Part shown: positions 1 to 8,955 of the stretch, one piece after another
How positions within the stretch are numbered: the first letter of the stretch is position 1
Layout: each line of letters begins with the position of its first letter
Assembly (NCBI GenBank): GCA_964452045.1
Contig: CAYVKM010000025.1
Location: 1 to 41,229, forward strand
Length of the DNA stretch: 41,229 nt
Origin: CAYVKM01 sp964452045
Lineage (GTDB): Bacteria > Calditrichota > Calditrichia > RBG-13-44-9
Direction: 5' to 3'
Notes under the pieces: model-generated
What the model was told of the DNA's origin: nothing
The model's input: only the letters and a program-made list of their open reading frames with translations
Database searches by the model: none
Translations under genes and position numbers: made by a program

Positions 1-143
1 TCATAATCTAACAGGCAGACAGCTTTAAGATTATAGGTTGACCCGGAATTTAGCAAGGTCCATCCGGATTGGGCCTCGATGTTCTTTTCAATTATTGAGT
101 TGATGAGAAGAAAGAAAAATAAAAAAATATAAGCACTTTTCAT
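1..143 (-). CDS. Secreted YCF48/BNR-repeat-like protein, N-terminal part only
   Basis: Reading leftwards from an ATG at 143..141 there is an open frame to the window edge (47 codons). It starts MKSAYIFLFFFLLINSIIEK, a positively charged start followed by a hydrophobic signal segment. After the signal comes SGWTLLNSGSTYNLKAVCLL, which matches the W-x-SGT-x-x-L-x-x-V-x-F-x-D pattern of YCF48-like/BNR propeller repeats common in secreted proteins of this bacterial group. A GGGGG tract sits about 8 bases upstream of the ATG and serves as ribosome binding site. The rest of the gene lies outside the window, so the family call rests on one partial repeat. Confidence 0.5.
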   Translation of the reverse strand, partial: MKSAYIFLFFFLLINSIIEKNIEAQSGWTLLNSGSTYNLKAVCLLDY

Positions 144-312
144 CCAATATCCCCCGGATTGTATACATAATTTCTTTTTAATATGTAATGAGTATATCAC
201 AGTGCTTTATTATTCATCAGAAAATTTAAGCCACAGAGCCGAAACGAAAGATGATTTGTTGTGAGTTTATTGGTGAGATCGGCTCTGCAGCCAGATAACT
301 TATTTTAATAGT

Positions 313-486
313 TTATATTTTTTCTGAATTATCTTCCTCTCCTATTTGGAAAGCCGATCTCCGCCCGCCCCAAAGCAGAACTAATAGAGATAATAGAGCA
401 CACAGAATTATGACCATCCAAAATATAATAAATAGGGAAAGAGCAATCGCAATAAATCCCAGTATTATTTCTTGGGCCAGTTCCAT
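313..486 (-). CDS. Small single-span membrane protein (57 aa)
   Basis: A short open frame runs from ATG at 486 to TAA at 313 and encodes 57 residues. After MELAQEI there is an almost uninterrupted hydrophobic stretch (about residues 7-40), then GRR and a charged tail ending EEDNSEKI. That is the layout of a single-span membrane peptide with a positive-inside flank. A longer frame on the same strand overlaps it, but its translation is rich in Cys, Asn and Tyr and looks like chance, whereas this frame has a coherent membrane composition. No strong Shine-Dalgarno is visible, so it may be untranslated. No family is recognised. Confidence 0.4.
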   Translation of the reverse strand: MELAQEIILGFIAIALSLFIIFWMVIILCALLSLLVLLWGGRRSAFQIGEEDNSEKI

Positions 487-618
487 GATAAGTGCAATTG
501 AACACTACAAATTTGTTATTCAAATACTATTAATTTCTTTTCACGGACAGCCAGTTAGAAGCAGTGCTTAGTTAATTCAATATTTGGGAGCTCAATATAA
601 ATTTTAAGAGACTATCAC

Positions 619-1014
619 CTAACCCACTGTTTCAGTTTTCTTTGCTTCACCAGCCCTGGGTCTGATAACAATGAAAAGAATCAAAAATATTAGATCGATG
701 ATGCAGTGAATCCACCAGAAAGCAGCCAGAGACCCAAGCATAAACAGGGTGATAAAATATGAAATAAAACCAAGGGCAAAGCGAAGGATTCCGAAATTGA
801 TGACAACTCTGTACTTGACGATATCCTGGGAAGCCAAGAAAAACATCACCCCGAAAACCATTAATAAGGCACCAAAAGGATGAACATAAACCAGAGCGCC
901 TGGAATATATTCCAATCCAAATAAATTAGCAATACCCTGGGAACCAAAGAAAGCCGGCAGACCACGGAAGATGAATTCAATGATCGCTGCAATAATCAAA
1001 ATAATTCTGGCCAT
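619..1014 (-). CDS. Small integral membrane protein, four predicted helices
   Basis: The 131-residue product has hydrophobic segments at roughly residues 3-20, 40-60, 70-95 and 98-120, separated by short polar loops, and a basic C-terminus (RPRAGEAKK). There is no signal peptidase site and no catalytic motif, so it is a plain inner-membrane protein of unknown role. The ATG at 1014 is preceded by AAAGGAGAAAAGT, a strong Shine-Dalgarno with good spacing, which supports the start and the gene. The next gene to the right is divergent. I do not recognise a named family. Confidence 0.75.
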   Translation of the reverse strand: MARIILIIAAIIEFIFRGLPAFFGSQGIANLFGLEYIPGALVYVHPFGALLMVFGVMFFLASQDIVKYRVVINFGILRFALGFISYFITLFMLGSLAAFWWIHCIIDLIFLILFIVIRPRAGEAKKTETVG

Positions 1015-1516
1015 ACTTTTCTCCTTTCTGATTTAAACAATGGATTTAATGTACCAAAATTATGACAGAATAACGGTTAAAGAACTATCGCCAGATTTAT
1101 TACATAAATCTTAATATTTTTACCGGGGGAGGTTGGATATTCAGTGCAATTGAAGAGGTTAGTAATAGCTGAAAAATCGAATGTCTCGAAACATCCCCGC
1201 CCCATCACCGGAGATGTTTTCTCAATTGACAACAATACAATTTAAGTAATTATCTCAAATTTGTCAAGAAAATGCCTGGCACATTTTTTCCTCAGGCATG
1301 GCAGCCTATTTTTAATTATAATTTTACAATATCCAAATTTTCTTCCCCAAACATATTTCCTCAGGAAATCTTATGCTTACCAAATCTTCTATCTTGAAGC
1401 ACTTTGAAACATAGATTTAAATTTACGCGTAATATGTAAATTCAGGTTTTTTATCAATTTATTTTAACAGTTAAGATTAATATTTATAAGATTAAGAAAT
1501 ATGGGGGAATTTAGGA
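1015..1516. other. Intergenic region between divergent genes
   Basis: About 500 bases of AT-rich DNA without a convincing reading frame. On the minus strand TTGACA, a 17-base gap and TAAATT (about 1236..1265) form a possible sigma70-type promoter towards the gene at 619..1014. An inverted repeat ATGCCTG/CAGGCAT occurs at 1272..1278 and 1293..1299 with a 14-base loop. Read on the minus strand it is followed by TTTTCTTG and could end transcription. Neither has independent support. Confidence 0.35.
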
Positions 1517-2473
1517 ATGATGAAACCATTGAAACTTCTATCTTGCCTGTTGATAATTATTCTTTCATTGATTGGTTGCCAGAAAGATTCACCTACCAAA
1601 GCTAATCCTGCAGAAAACAACCTCGATCCGCAGATTATTTTAGATCAGGTAAATATTGATAGTTTATCCCAGCAAGTGGCTATTTTAAGCGGAGAGGAGT
1701 CTGTCATGATTAACGACACTCTGGTTACAATCCCAAGTCGCCACTCATCTTATCCGGGTAATATACTTGCAGCAAGGTATATTGAACAAAAGCTCCTCAG
1801 CTATAATCTTGAAGTTCATCTGATGGATTTTAGTTCAACGGGGAGAAATGTATATGCGGTTCAGTACGGAGAAGAAAAAGCAGATGAATATTATATCATA
1901 TGTGGACATTATGATTCCATGCCAGACAGTAGTTTATCTCCGGGTGCAGACGATGATGGCAGTGGTTGTGCAACCGTGATGGAAGCTGCACGGATAATTT
2001 CTCAATATTCAGCCAGATATTCTGTTATTTATGCTTTCTGGGATGAGGAAGAGCAAGGTCTTCGAGGTAGCATTGCCTATGCCTCAAGAGCCTCCCAGCA
2101 AAATGAAAAAATCCGGGGTGTGATAAATATTGATATGATTGGTTGGGATAGCAACGACGATGGGAAATTTTATATTAATGTTCGGGATACTGCACAATCT
2201 ACCCAGCTTGCTGATCTAATGCTGAATATAAATGATCAATATAATATTGGGCTCTCTCCTCAAGTGTTAAATCCCGGATCTGGTTCAGATAATTTACCTT
2301 TTTGGTTTCATGGATTCAGTGCGGTTGGAATTGAGGAGATGTATGGAAGCGATTGGAATGATTATTATCATACCACCAACGATCAATTAGCTCGCTTTAA
2401 TATGGATTACTTTTACAAATGTGCCAGTCTCTGTATTTCGAGTTTATCATCGTTGGCCGAAATAAGCGAGTAA
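1517..2473 (+). CDS. Lipoprotein M28-family zinc aminopeptidase
   Basis: A secreted metallopeptidase of the M28 (Aeromonas aminopeptidase-like) family, 318 residues. The N-terminus has a lipoprotein signal with lipobox LIGC (Cys21), so it is likely anchored in an envelope membrane. All five zinc ligands can be placed by family pattern: His131 (GHYDS), the Asp in GADDDGSG (143-150), Glu179 with catalytic base Glu178 (DEEEQGLRGS), Asp206 (INIDMIG) and His285 (YYHTTND). Members of this family remove N-terminal residues from peptides using a co-catalytic zinc pair. Two ATGs are adjacent at the start; a GGGGGAA tract 8 bases upstream fits the first. It stands alone, with the next gene convergent. 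Confidence 0.9.
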   Translation: MMKPLKLLSCLLIIILSLIGCQKDSPTKANPAENNLDPQIILDQVNIDSLSQQVAILSGEESVMINDTLVTIPSRHSSYPGNILAARYIEQKLLSYNLEVHLMDFSSTGRNVYAVQYGEEKADEYYIICGHYDSMPDSSLSPGADDDGSGCATVMEAARIISQYSARYSVIYAFWDEEEQGLRGSIAYASRASQQNEKIRGVINIDMIGWDSNDDGKFYINVRDTAQSTQLADLMLNINDQYNIGLSPQVLNPGSGSDNLPFWFHGFSAVGIEEMYGSDWNDYYHTTNDQLARFNMDYFYKCASLCISSLSSLAEISE

Positions 2474-2522
2474 TTTGATTCTATTGATTTCTAAATGGGT
2501 CTTGGTGTCTCTATCTTTGTGA

Positions 2523-5216
2523 CTATTTCATCAACATCATCTTCTGTGTCTGCACATAATCACCAGCCTGCAGTCTGTACAGATAAATTCCGGAAGCAAG
2601 ACTACCCGCATCCCACTCATACGAGTAAGCTCCGGCAGAAAGCCTGTCGGAGACAAGCGTAGTTAGTTCTTCTCCAAGAACATTATATATTTTGAGAGTT
2701 ACTACACTAGCCTTCGATAGATCGAAACTAATGGTTGTGCTGGGATTGAAAGGATTAGGATAGTTCCGATAAAGTTGGTTCTGGGTAATGACGGTTGGTT
2801 GTTCTTTTTCAGTTCCTAATACCTCCGTTTCGACTTCAAGCAGGATATTTTTAACGGGTTCGATGGGATCGTCACTCATGATGGAAAGATTTCCATTCAA
2901 TGTTACCGTGTCACTTTCAGTCGGAGCACTGATTATTGCGGTAACGTTAACCAAAATGCTGTCTCCGAAATTTAATGTTTGCGGACCGGCAAAATCCGTT
3001 TGGACTTCAAACCACGGGCTGTAGGGTGAATCCCAAAATATATCTGAGACAGTTAATGTGCGGGTTCCACTGTTTCGGATGGTAAAACTCCAAGAACCTG
3101 AATCCAGGGGTGCAATATATCCGAAATGGTGGGAATCAGCCGAGGTGTTTATCCTGCCGGCCAGGAGACCGCCGCTGTCCTGCAGGGTTGTTGCCATGCG
3201 AATATCACTAAAAACGACACTGGAAAATCCTGTTTTAGCCCAACCAACCACCAGGGTTGATGTATCTGTCGCGGCCAACCCGGGATAAATTTCCTGTTCA
3301 TTGGGCAATTGAGAAATATTTTGGGGAAATTGCCCGGCATTCCATAACTGATCATTACTATAAAAGATTTCACCATTTCCGGGCCAGGTATTTAGCGAAT
3401 CCCCGAAAGCATGGTACACCAAATGAAGCCTGTCTACTTTGTCAACTGCGAGCTGGGGATAAAAACAATTTGCGGCATGTACCGCAATGTTATCAGTAAC
3501 CAGGAGATTTCCGCTCATATTATTTCCATATTTAACCAGCATGCCATCGGTAACCACAAAATGAAGTACACCCTGTCCGTCCGCTATTGCTGCGGGTCGG
3601 GAACTGCCCATGGAGGTAATAAATTCCGATTGCCAGCTACCACTGGTATTTGTGGCGTGTCTCAGACCGGAAGTTCCGTTGTTCCAAAAAATATGTGGAA
3701 TTTGTTGATCGTCCAATACCATCCGTGGATCAGAATCAAATGCGATGCTGTTACTAACATTAACCGGCGTGGTGGTGATTCCCTGATTATAGGTGGCGTA
3801 ATAAACCTCCGGTGCCCCGGTTGGGGCATCGCTAAAGGTAAAGTGGACTACTCCGGTATTGTCTATCATAAAATCCGGCCAGGTATGTCCGTCTATGCCA
3901 TCCTGTGCCTTACTGGTAATCTGGATTTTGGGTACAAACGCTCCGCTACTATTGTTTGTGTAAAGGACTTCTACATCGCCCTCGGCAGGAACAAATCCGT
4001 TCCACATCAGATGGACTGTGTCATTATTATCTAACCGGATGACGGGAAGTTCATCCGTGGTATTGTCGTTGGTTATCCTGGTAAGTTCCCACACCCCCGA
4101 TTTATTTGTCGCATAGATGATCTCTTTGGTAGAACTTACCGTCTCGTACTGAGTAGCATAAACAATATGAACGTTACCCTCGCTGTTGAATGCTGCATTA
4201 AAGCGGTTATTGAACATGCTGTCCGCAACCAGCTCAAAGTTATTGAATGAAACTGGTTGCGGCGTGGGTGGTGTAATGCCGATATCTATCTGCATGATAT
4301 ATCCCTGCCCCTGGTTTAGCCCGCACACCCAGAGATATTGTCCATCAAAAGCAAGACCGTTGGGATAATCCAGTGGTGATGGAAATGAATAGAGCATGGT
4401 GAAGGTTTGTGGATCGAAGGCAATGATATCCTTTCCATTATTAACATTTCGGGAAATGATGACTGCCGAGTCGTGTGCCGCTACACCATTGACTGAATTG
4501 GATTGGACATAGGTTGCCAGCAGGGTTCCCAGGGTGTCAGTTTTATAGATGGCAGGGGGTATAGGTGGACTGAACTGCCCTAAATCCGCATTCCATAATT
4601 CTCCCTGGCGATATCCAAGGCCAGTAGCAATGGGACCACCGGTTGGTAGACTGGTTATTATGGTCCCACTGGTATCTGTTTTGAAAATAAGATCATATAT
4701 AGCATCGGCAATGTATAGATTTCTTCCGTCAGATGCGACGCCCCAGGGGAGCACCGAACTACCGCCTGGTGCTGGAAAGGTGTGTACTACACTAAAATTA
4801 TTATTAGGATCGAGCCGGTGTATTTTTTCGTTATTTATTTCAGCATCTGCAAGATAAAAGTATTCACCATCGTAGGCCAATCCTCGCACGCTTTCAACCT
4901 GTGGAGGAAGTGGGTATATCGCCAAAACCTGACCGATTGAATCCGAGACGGCGGGAACAATTGGACTTGTAATTGTGCGTTCTTCCTGTCCCACTACAGT
5001 AAATTGGAAATGTGGAGAATATCGCTGATAATTCTCTTCTGATATCCATCCCACACCGGGCAAATTGGTCCCTGTTTCTATCTCGCCGGCTTTTTCAAGA
5101 ACGCGTAAATAGATATTTTCTTTATCATATTGAACCTGATACCAGGTCTGAGACGTCTGACCTATCAGTACTGAAATCGAGCAGAGAATAGCTATAATTA
5201 TAGTAAAAAGTTTCAT
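2523..5216 (-). CDS. Secreted surface protein with C-terminal type IX-like sorting domain
   Basis: An 897-residue exported protein. Residues 1-20 (MKLFTIIIAILCSISVLIGQ) are a signal peptide. Residues ~95-315 contain NHL/propeller-like repeats (GLAYDGEYFYLAD, GVASDGRNLYIAD, GLAFDGQYLWVCG). Residues ~330-670 hold a second set of repeats of the kind V-H-x-x-W/F plus YATN (VHIVYAT, VHLMWNG, VHFTFSD, PHIFWNN), also propeller-like. An Ig-like region follows at ~690-800. Residues 818-897 (NYPNPFNPST to MMLMK) form the C-terminal sorting domain used with type IX-like secretion in FCB bacteria. The role is probably cell-surface binding. AATGGAGGTAAGGC precedes the ATG, a clear ribosome binding site. 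No catalytic motif is seen. Confidence 0.85.
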   Translation of the reverse strand: MKLFTIIIAILCSISVLIGQTSQTWYQVQYDKENIYLRVLEKAGEIETGTNLPGVGWISEENYQRYSPHFQFTVVGQEERTITSPIVPAVSDSIGQVLAIYPLPPQVESVRGLAYDGEYFYLADAEINNEKIHRLDPNNNFSVVHTFPAPGGSSVLPWGVASDGRNLYIADAIYDLIFKTDTSGTIITSLPTGGPIATGLGYRQGELWNADLGQFSPPIPPAIYKTDTLGTLLATYVQSNSVNGVAAHDSAVIISRNVNNGKDIIAFDPQTFTMLYSFPSPLDYPNGLAFDGQYLWVCGLNQGQGYIMQIDIGITPPTPQPVSFNNFELVADSMFNNRFNAAFNSEGNVHIVYATQYETVSSTKEIIYATNKSGVWELTRITNDNTTDELPVIRLDNNDTVHLMWNGFVPAEGDVEVLYTNNSSGAFVPKIQITSKAQDGIDGHTWPDFMIDNTGVVHFTFSDAPTGAPEVYYATYNQGITTTPVNVSNSIAFDSDPRMVLDDQQIPHIFWNNGTSGLRHATNTSGSWQSEFITSMGSSRPAAIADGQGVLHFVVTDGMLVKYGNNMSGNLLVTDNIAVHAANCFYPQLAVDKVDRLHLVYHAFGDSLNTWPGNGEIFYSNDQLWNAGQFPQNISQLPNEQEIYPGLAATDTSTLVVGWAKTGFSSVVFSDIRMATTLQDSGGLLAGRINTSADSHHFGYIAPLDSGSWSFTIRNSGTRTLTVSDIFWDSPYSPWFEVQTDFAGPQTLNFGDSILVNVTAIISAPTESDTVTLNGNLSIMSDDPIEPVKNILLEVETEVLGTEKEQPTVITQNQLYRNYPNPFNPSTTISFDLSKASVVTLKIYNVLGEELTTLVSDRLSAGAYSYEWDAGSLASGIYLYRLQAGDYVQTQKMMLMK

Positions 5217-5568
5217 GCCTTACCTCCATTTTTACATCAGATATAATATATAAATAAACCAAAACTATTGTGCAACATTTAATATAGCTGAAAAAGAGGT
5301 TAGATTAGCCACTTTTTGATTGAGAATGCTCAAGATCGATAATCACATTTGCTCATGCTTCACCGATCCCAATCTTTAATAAGGCATTTTTGATCATTTT
5401 ATATCTAATCGGCTGAATTCCATTTGTGAGACCATAAAAAATATAGTAATATTATTGTCAAAGTCGAAACCACACTATTACAAGTTAGTGTATCCTAAAA
5501 ATCGCCCAGGCTTATTTTTTAACAGGTGAATCAGGTTGTAGTTAATATTCAAACATAACGAGGTATTA
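5217..5568. other. Intergenic region with a candidate operator
   Basis: This 352-base gap between divergent genes contains no supported gene. Near its right end an inverted repeat ACACTA-8-TAGTGT (5472..5491) lies 77 bases before the kinase start and could be an operator or promoter element. The rest is AT-rich sequence in which I see nothing clear. Confidence 0.3.
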
Positions 5569-7005
5569 ATGATAGATTCTGATCTCGTCAGGCGGTTGGC
5601 CTTACTGCCCAGAATGGAGAATATTCCCAGGGAGGAGCTTGAGTGGCTTGTGGCACACGGACACCTTGAGGCGTACGAAGCAGGTACGGTGATTGCGCCA
5701 AAGGGAAAGCGTATTGAGAAACTCTGGATCATTCTTTCCGGACATATAACCGTCCAAAGAGATCGGGGAACCGGGTCTCGACATGTTACGGAATGGCGCG
5801 CCGGAACCGTGACCGGGATGTTGCCATATTCCCGCATGACGGGACCACCGGGCGATAACTACCTCGAGGAAAATTCTGAATTCCTCACAATTCACGATAA
5901 GGACTTTCCCGAGATGATACGCCAGTGCCCGGTGTTTACTGCGTACACCGTGCATAGTATGCTGGATCGTGCCCGTGTTTTCAAAACCAGCGATCTCCAG
6001 AATGAAAAAATGGTATCACTTGGGAAACTGGCAGCCGGCTTGGCTCATGAGATAAACAACCCGGCATCCGCAATCGTAAGAAGTGCAAAGCAACTGCTTG
6101 ACAGTCTGGCTGAAGCTGAAGCCGCCTCGAGTGCAATTGGAGCCGCAGGTCTATCCGATGATCTGTTCAATTCCATTGAGCAGGTGCGTTCGGCCTGCTT
6201 GGCACAGCCAATCGGTAATGTTCTCTCACCAATCCAACAGGCGGATCGGGAAGAAGAAATCGCTGACTGGTTAAGGGACCACCAAATGGATCCCACATAT
6301 GCGGAATCACTTGCCACTACTACTGTTAAAATCGATTTGCTAGATAAACTGGCGAACATGACTTCGAAAGACACACTCCCTGTTGTACTGCGGTGGATTG
6401 CCGCTGGCTGCACTACACATTCCCTCGTTGTTGATATAATGAATGCATCGACTCGCATTAGCGAGCTCGTTGCTGCGGTCAAGAGATTCACCTATATGGA
6501 CAAATCGCCCAAACCAGAGTTGGTAAATATAGAGGCTGGCCTGCGTGACACGATTAGAGTCCTGGCATCGAAGGTGAAGTCGAAGGGAGCCAGCATTACT
6601 ATTGATGTTGAAACGGATCTTCCTCGTGTGCATGCGATCGGCAGTGAGCTAAACCAGGTGTGGTTAAACCTGATCGACAATGCCATTGATGCAATTTCAG
6701 AATCTGGAAATATTAAAATCAAAGTTCGAAAAGAACTGGATCGGGTGGTTGTTCGCGTGATCGACGATGGACAGGGTATTCCTCCGGATATCATGCCCCG
6801 GATCTTCGATCCCTTCTTCACTACAAAGCCACCGGGAGAGGGAACGGGCATGGGTCTGGAAATTACCCGACGGCTGGTGAATACGAACCACGGTGATATT
6901 TCTGTCCAATCCCGGCCCGGACAGACTGAATTCAGCGTTAGCCTAATGGAAGCAAAGACTAACCCAAAAGGAGCCGACCAGCAAAGTGGTATGAACGGCA
7001 AATAG
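5569..7005 (+). CDS. Histidine kinase with N-terminal cyclic-nucleotide-binding-like sensor
   Basis: A soluble 478-residue sensor kinase with no membrane segment. Residues ~10-135 have the Crp/cNMP-binding fold pattern (YEAGTVIAPKGK, LWIILSGHITVQRD, EFLTIHDKDF). The phosphoacceptor His160 lies in GLAHEINNPAS. Catalytic-domain boxes follow: N-box NQVWLNLIDNAIDA (362-375), G1 DDGQGI (399-404), F-box FDPFFTTK (413-420) and G2 GEGTGMGL (423-430). The gap from His160 to the N-box is about 210 residues, much longer than in a standard HisKA kinase, and ends with a helical segment RISELVAAVKRFTYMD. The start has GAGG five bases upstream. The next gene encodes a receiver fused to a flavoprotein and is its likely phosphotransfer target. 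The ligand of the cNMP-like domain is unknown. Confidence 0.88.
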   Translation: MIDSDLVRRLALLPRMENIPREELEWLVAHGHLEAYEAGTVIAPKGKRIEKLWIILSGHITVQRDRGTGSRHVTEWRAGTVTGMLPYSRMTGPPGDNYLEENSEFLTIHDKDFPEMIRQCPVFTAYTVHSMLDRARVFKTSDLQNEKMVSLGKLAAGLAHEINNPASAIVRSAKQLLDSLAEAEAASSAIGAAGLSDDLFNSIEQVRSACLAQPIGNVLSPIQQADREEEIADWLRDHQMDPTYAESLATTTVKIDLLDKLANMTSKDTLPVVLRWIAAGCTTHSLVVDIMNASTRISELVAAVKRFTYMDKSPKPELVNIEAGLRDTIRVLASKVKSKGASITIDVETDLPRVHAIGSELNQVWLNLIDNAIDAISESGNIKIKVRKELDRVVVRVIDDGQGIPPDIMPRIFDPFFTTKPPGEGTGMGLEITRRLVNTNHGDISVQSRPGQTEFSVSLMEAKTNPKGADQQSGMNGK

Positions 7006-7096
7006 GCTATAACCAAATGAGATGCTTATTAAAAGTTTCCCTTAGTAAAATTGATTTTTCTCTCTCAAACCGGCAAGATGGTTTTAAAAGTCTGTG

Positions 7097-7113
7097 TATC
7101 AGAAAGTCTGATA
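7097..7113. promoter_or_regulatory. Short perfect hairpin upstream of the receiver-flavoprotein gene
   Basis: TATCAGA-AAG-TCTGATA is a perfect 7-bp inverted repeat with a 3-base centre, 35 bases before the ATG at 7149. It is followed by a short T-rich run (GATTTTAATT). It may be an operator or a weak attenuator between the kinase and its partner. Confidence 0.35.
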
Positions 7114-7148
7114 GATTTTAATTAATCGAATTGAAAAGGAAGAAAAAA

Positions 7149-8810
7149 ATGTCCAAACCCATTATTTTAACTACTGATGATGAAATTGAAGTGGGTAATG
7201 CGATAGAACGCGATTTAAAAAAGAAATTCGGGAAAGACTTCCGGATTATCAAAACCACCTCCGGCAAGGAAGCGTTAGATACCAGTCGTCAGCTAAAAAG
7301 GCGCAATGATCAAATTGCACTCTTTTTGACCGATCAACGAATGCCAGAGATGGAGGGAACGGATTTTCTGGAAGAAGCAATGAAACTCTATCCTGAGGCA
7401 CGAAAGGTTTTACTTACCGCGTATGCGGACACGGATGCGGCAATTGCTGCCATTAACAAACTGGCACTGGATTACTATTTAATGAAACCATGGGATCCTC
7501 CGGAAGAAAAACTTTACCCGATTATTACCGATCTGCTTGAGGACTGGCAATCGATTAACCGCCCACTTTTTGAGGGAATTCGGGTAATTGGAAACCAATG
7601 GGCTCCGGCCTCATATCAGGTTAAGAACTTTTTGGTACGTAACAACATTCCCTATCTCTGGCTTGATGTTGAGCAAACCGAGGAAGCCCGGCAATTGATT
7701 AAAATTCCGGGAAAGCCGGATATGGAACTGCCCTGCCTGATTTTTCCGGATGGCACAGTTCTTCAGAAACCGGAGCATCGTGATATTGCAGAGCGAGTTG
7801 GACTAAGAACCAGTGCGGACAAGCCATTTTATGATTTGATTATTGTGGGAGCTGGTCCGGCCGGTTTAGCCGCTGCTGTATACGGAGCATCAGAGGGATT
7901 AAATACACTGGTTATTGAACAACAGGCACCGGGAGGTCAGGCGGGAATGAGTTCACGTATCGAAAATTATCTTGGTTTTCCAGGAGGGCTGTCAGGAAGT
8001 GAACTTGCACGGAGAGCAGTAACCCAGGCTCGCCGCTTCGGAGTTGAAATCTTAACTGCACAAAAAGTAGTTAAACTTATCGCAGATGGTCCGTCTCGTA
8101 GTGTCAAAATAGCGGATGGCAAAGAACTTGGCTGTCGCGCATTGCTTATTTCAACGGGTGTTTCCTACCGCCAGATTCAGGCAAAAGGAATTGAAAAGCT
8201 GACTGGAGCAGGTGTGTATTATGGTTCTGCCATGAGCGAGGGAGAATCAGTAAGGGGGAGGGAGGTGTTTATCGTTGGCGGTGCAAATTCGGCCGGACAG
8301 GCGGCGATGTATTTATCCCGATTTGCCAAAATGGTTACTATACTTATCCGGGGTGAGTCGCTTTCCAGCAGCATGTCCAAGTACCTGATTGATCAGATTG
8401 GCGCTACGGCTAATATTCAGGTGTGGGCAAAAAGAGAAGTAAGTGAAACAATAGGGACTGATCGACTGGAGAAACTGGTTATCCAATGCAAGGATAAGCA
8501 GACCACCGAAACCGTTGAAGCCAGTGCGCTTTTCGTTTTTATAGGCGCCCAGCCCCATACGGAATGGCTTGGAGATATCGTTGCCCGCGATGAACATGGT
8601 TTTATCCTCTCGGGCCCGGATATACCAAGGAAAAATAGAGTTCTTTCCGATCCGTCTAAAGACCACCTCCCCTTTCTCCTCGAAACAAGCCTTCCGGGAG
8701 TTTTTGTAGCGGGAGATGTTCGTCACGGCTCGGTGAAGAGGGTTGCCTCGGCAGTCGGCGAGGGATCGATGGCGGTTATGTATATTCATCGGTACTTAAG
8801 TTCTGTTTAA
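7149..8810 (+). CDS. Response regulator receiver fused to thioredoxin-reductase-like flavoprotein
   Basis: This protein joins signalling to a redox enzyme. Numbering from the upstream TTG at 7131, the receiver spans ~10-140 with acidic pair Asp16/Asp17, phosphoacceptor Asp68 (FLTDQRMP), Thr96 and Lys119. Residues ~150-225 resemble a glutaredoxin/thioredoxin-like fold without a CxxC (GNQWAPASYQVKNFL). Residues ~233-559 are a thioredoxin-reductase-type flavoprotein: FAD motif VGAGPAG (239-245), ENYLGFPGG (278-286), NAD(P) motif GGANSAGQAA (383-392) and FVAGDV (525-530). Where thioredoxin reductases carry CxxC, this one has VYYGSAMSEG, so it cannot do the usual disulfide chemistry. I start it at ATG 7149, which has AAGGAAG at ideal spacing. 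It follows the kinase and forms a conserved-looking pair with it. Confidence 0.88.
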   Translation: MSKPIILTTDDEIEVGNAIERDLKKKFGKDFRIIKTTSGKEALDTSRQLKRRNDQIALFLTDQRMPEMEGTDFLEEAMKLYPEARKVLLTAYADTDAAIAAINKLALDYYLMKPWDPPEEKLYPIITDLLEDWQSINRPLFEGIRVIGNQWAPASYQVKNFLVRNNIPYLWLDVEQTEEARQLIKIPGKPDMELPCLIFPDGTVLQKPEHRDIAERVGLRTSADKPFYDLIIVGAGPAGLAAAVYGASEGLNTLVIEQQAPGGQAGMSSRIENYLGFPGGLSGSELARRAVTQARRFGVEILTAQKVVKLIADGPSRSVKIADGKELGCRALLISTGVSYRQIQAKGIEKLTGAGVYYGSAMSEGESVRGREVFIVGGANSAGQAAMYLSRFAKMVTILIRGESLSSSMSKYLIDQIGATANIQVWAKREVSETIGTDRLEKLVIQCKDKQTTETVEASALFVFIGAQPHTEWLGDIVARDEHGFILSGPDIPRKNRVLSDPSKDHLPFLLETSLPGVFVAGDVRHGSVKRVASAVGEGSMAVMYIHRYLSSV

Positions 8811-8905
8811 AAACGCCCACACAATCGACCTCGCTTTTTCCCAATAAATGTAATTTGGCTTGAGACATTTTAATCTTTAATCTTAATTCTTTAATCTTGA
8901 AAGGA
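8811..8905. repeat. Short TTTAATCTT-type imperfect tandem repeats
   Basis: The gap between the flavoprotein gene and the tRNA fragment contains a run of imperfect direct repeats of the unit TTTAATCTT (about 8868..8899). It directly abuts the 50-bp tRNA-derived repeat. No hairpin terminator is visible. Confidence 0.4.
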
Positions 8906-8955
8906 TAGTGGGCGCTACTGGAGTCGAACCAGTGACCTCCGCCTTGTAAGGGCGG
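8906..8955 (-). repeat. 3' fragment of tRNA-Val, distal attachment-site copy
   Basis: These 50 bases are identical to 25803..25852, which is the intact tRNA-Val(TAC) from the 5' arm of its anticodon stem through its 3' end plus three bases. Both copies have the same orientation. Read on the minus strand the fragment has the anticodon stem-loop, variable region, T arm and 3' acceptor strand, but the D arm and 5' acceptor strand are replaced by unrelated sequence. This is what an attachment site looks like after an element integrated at the anticodon region of a tRNA gene: the element restores the tRNA at one end and the displaced 3' piece remains at the other. Confidence 0.85.

Noticed and set aside
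329..523. 64-codon minus-strand frame near the left end
   Set aside because: Cys/Asn/Tyr-rich translation without structure; the overlapping frame at 313..486 is a coherent membrane peptide.
3411..4034. Long open frame opposite the sorted surface protein
   Set aside because: It is antisense to a gene with signal peptide, repeats and sorting domain; its own translation has no domain and a chance-like composition.
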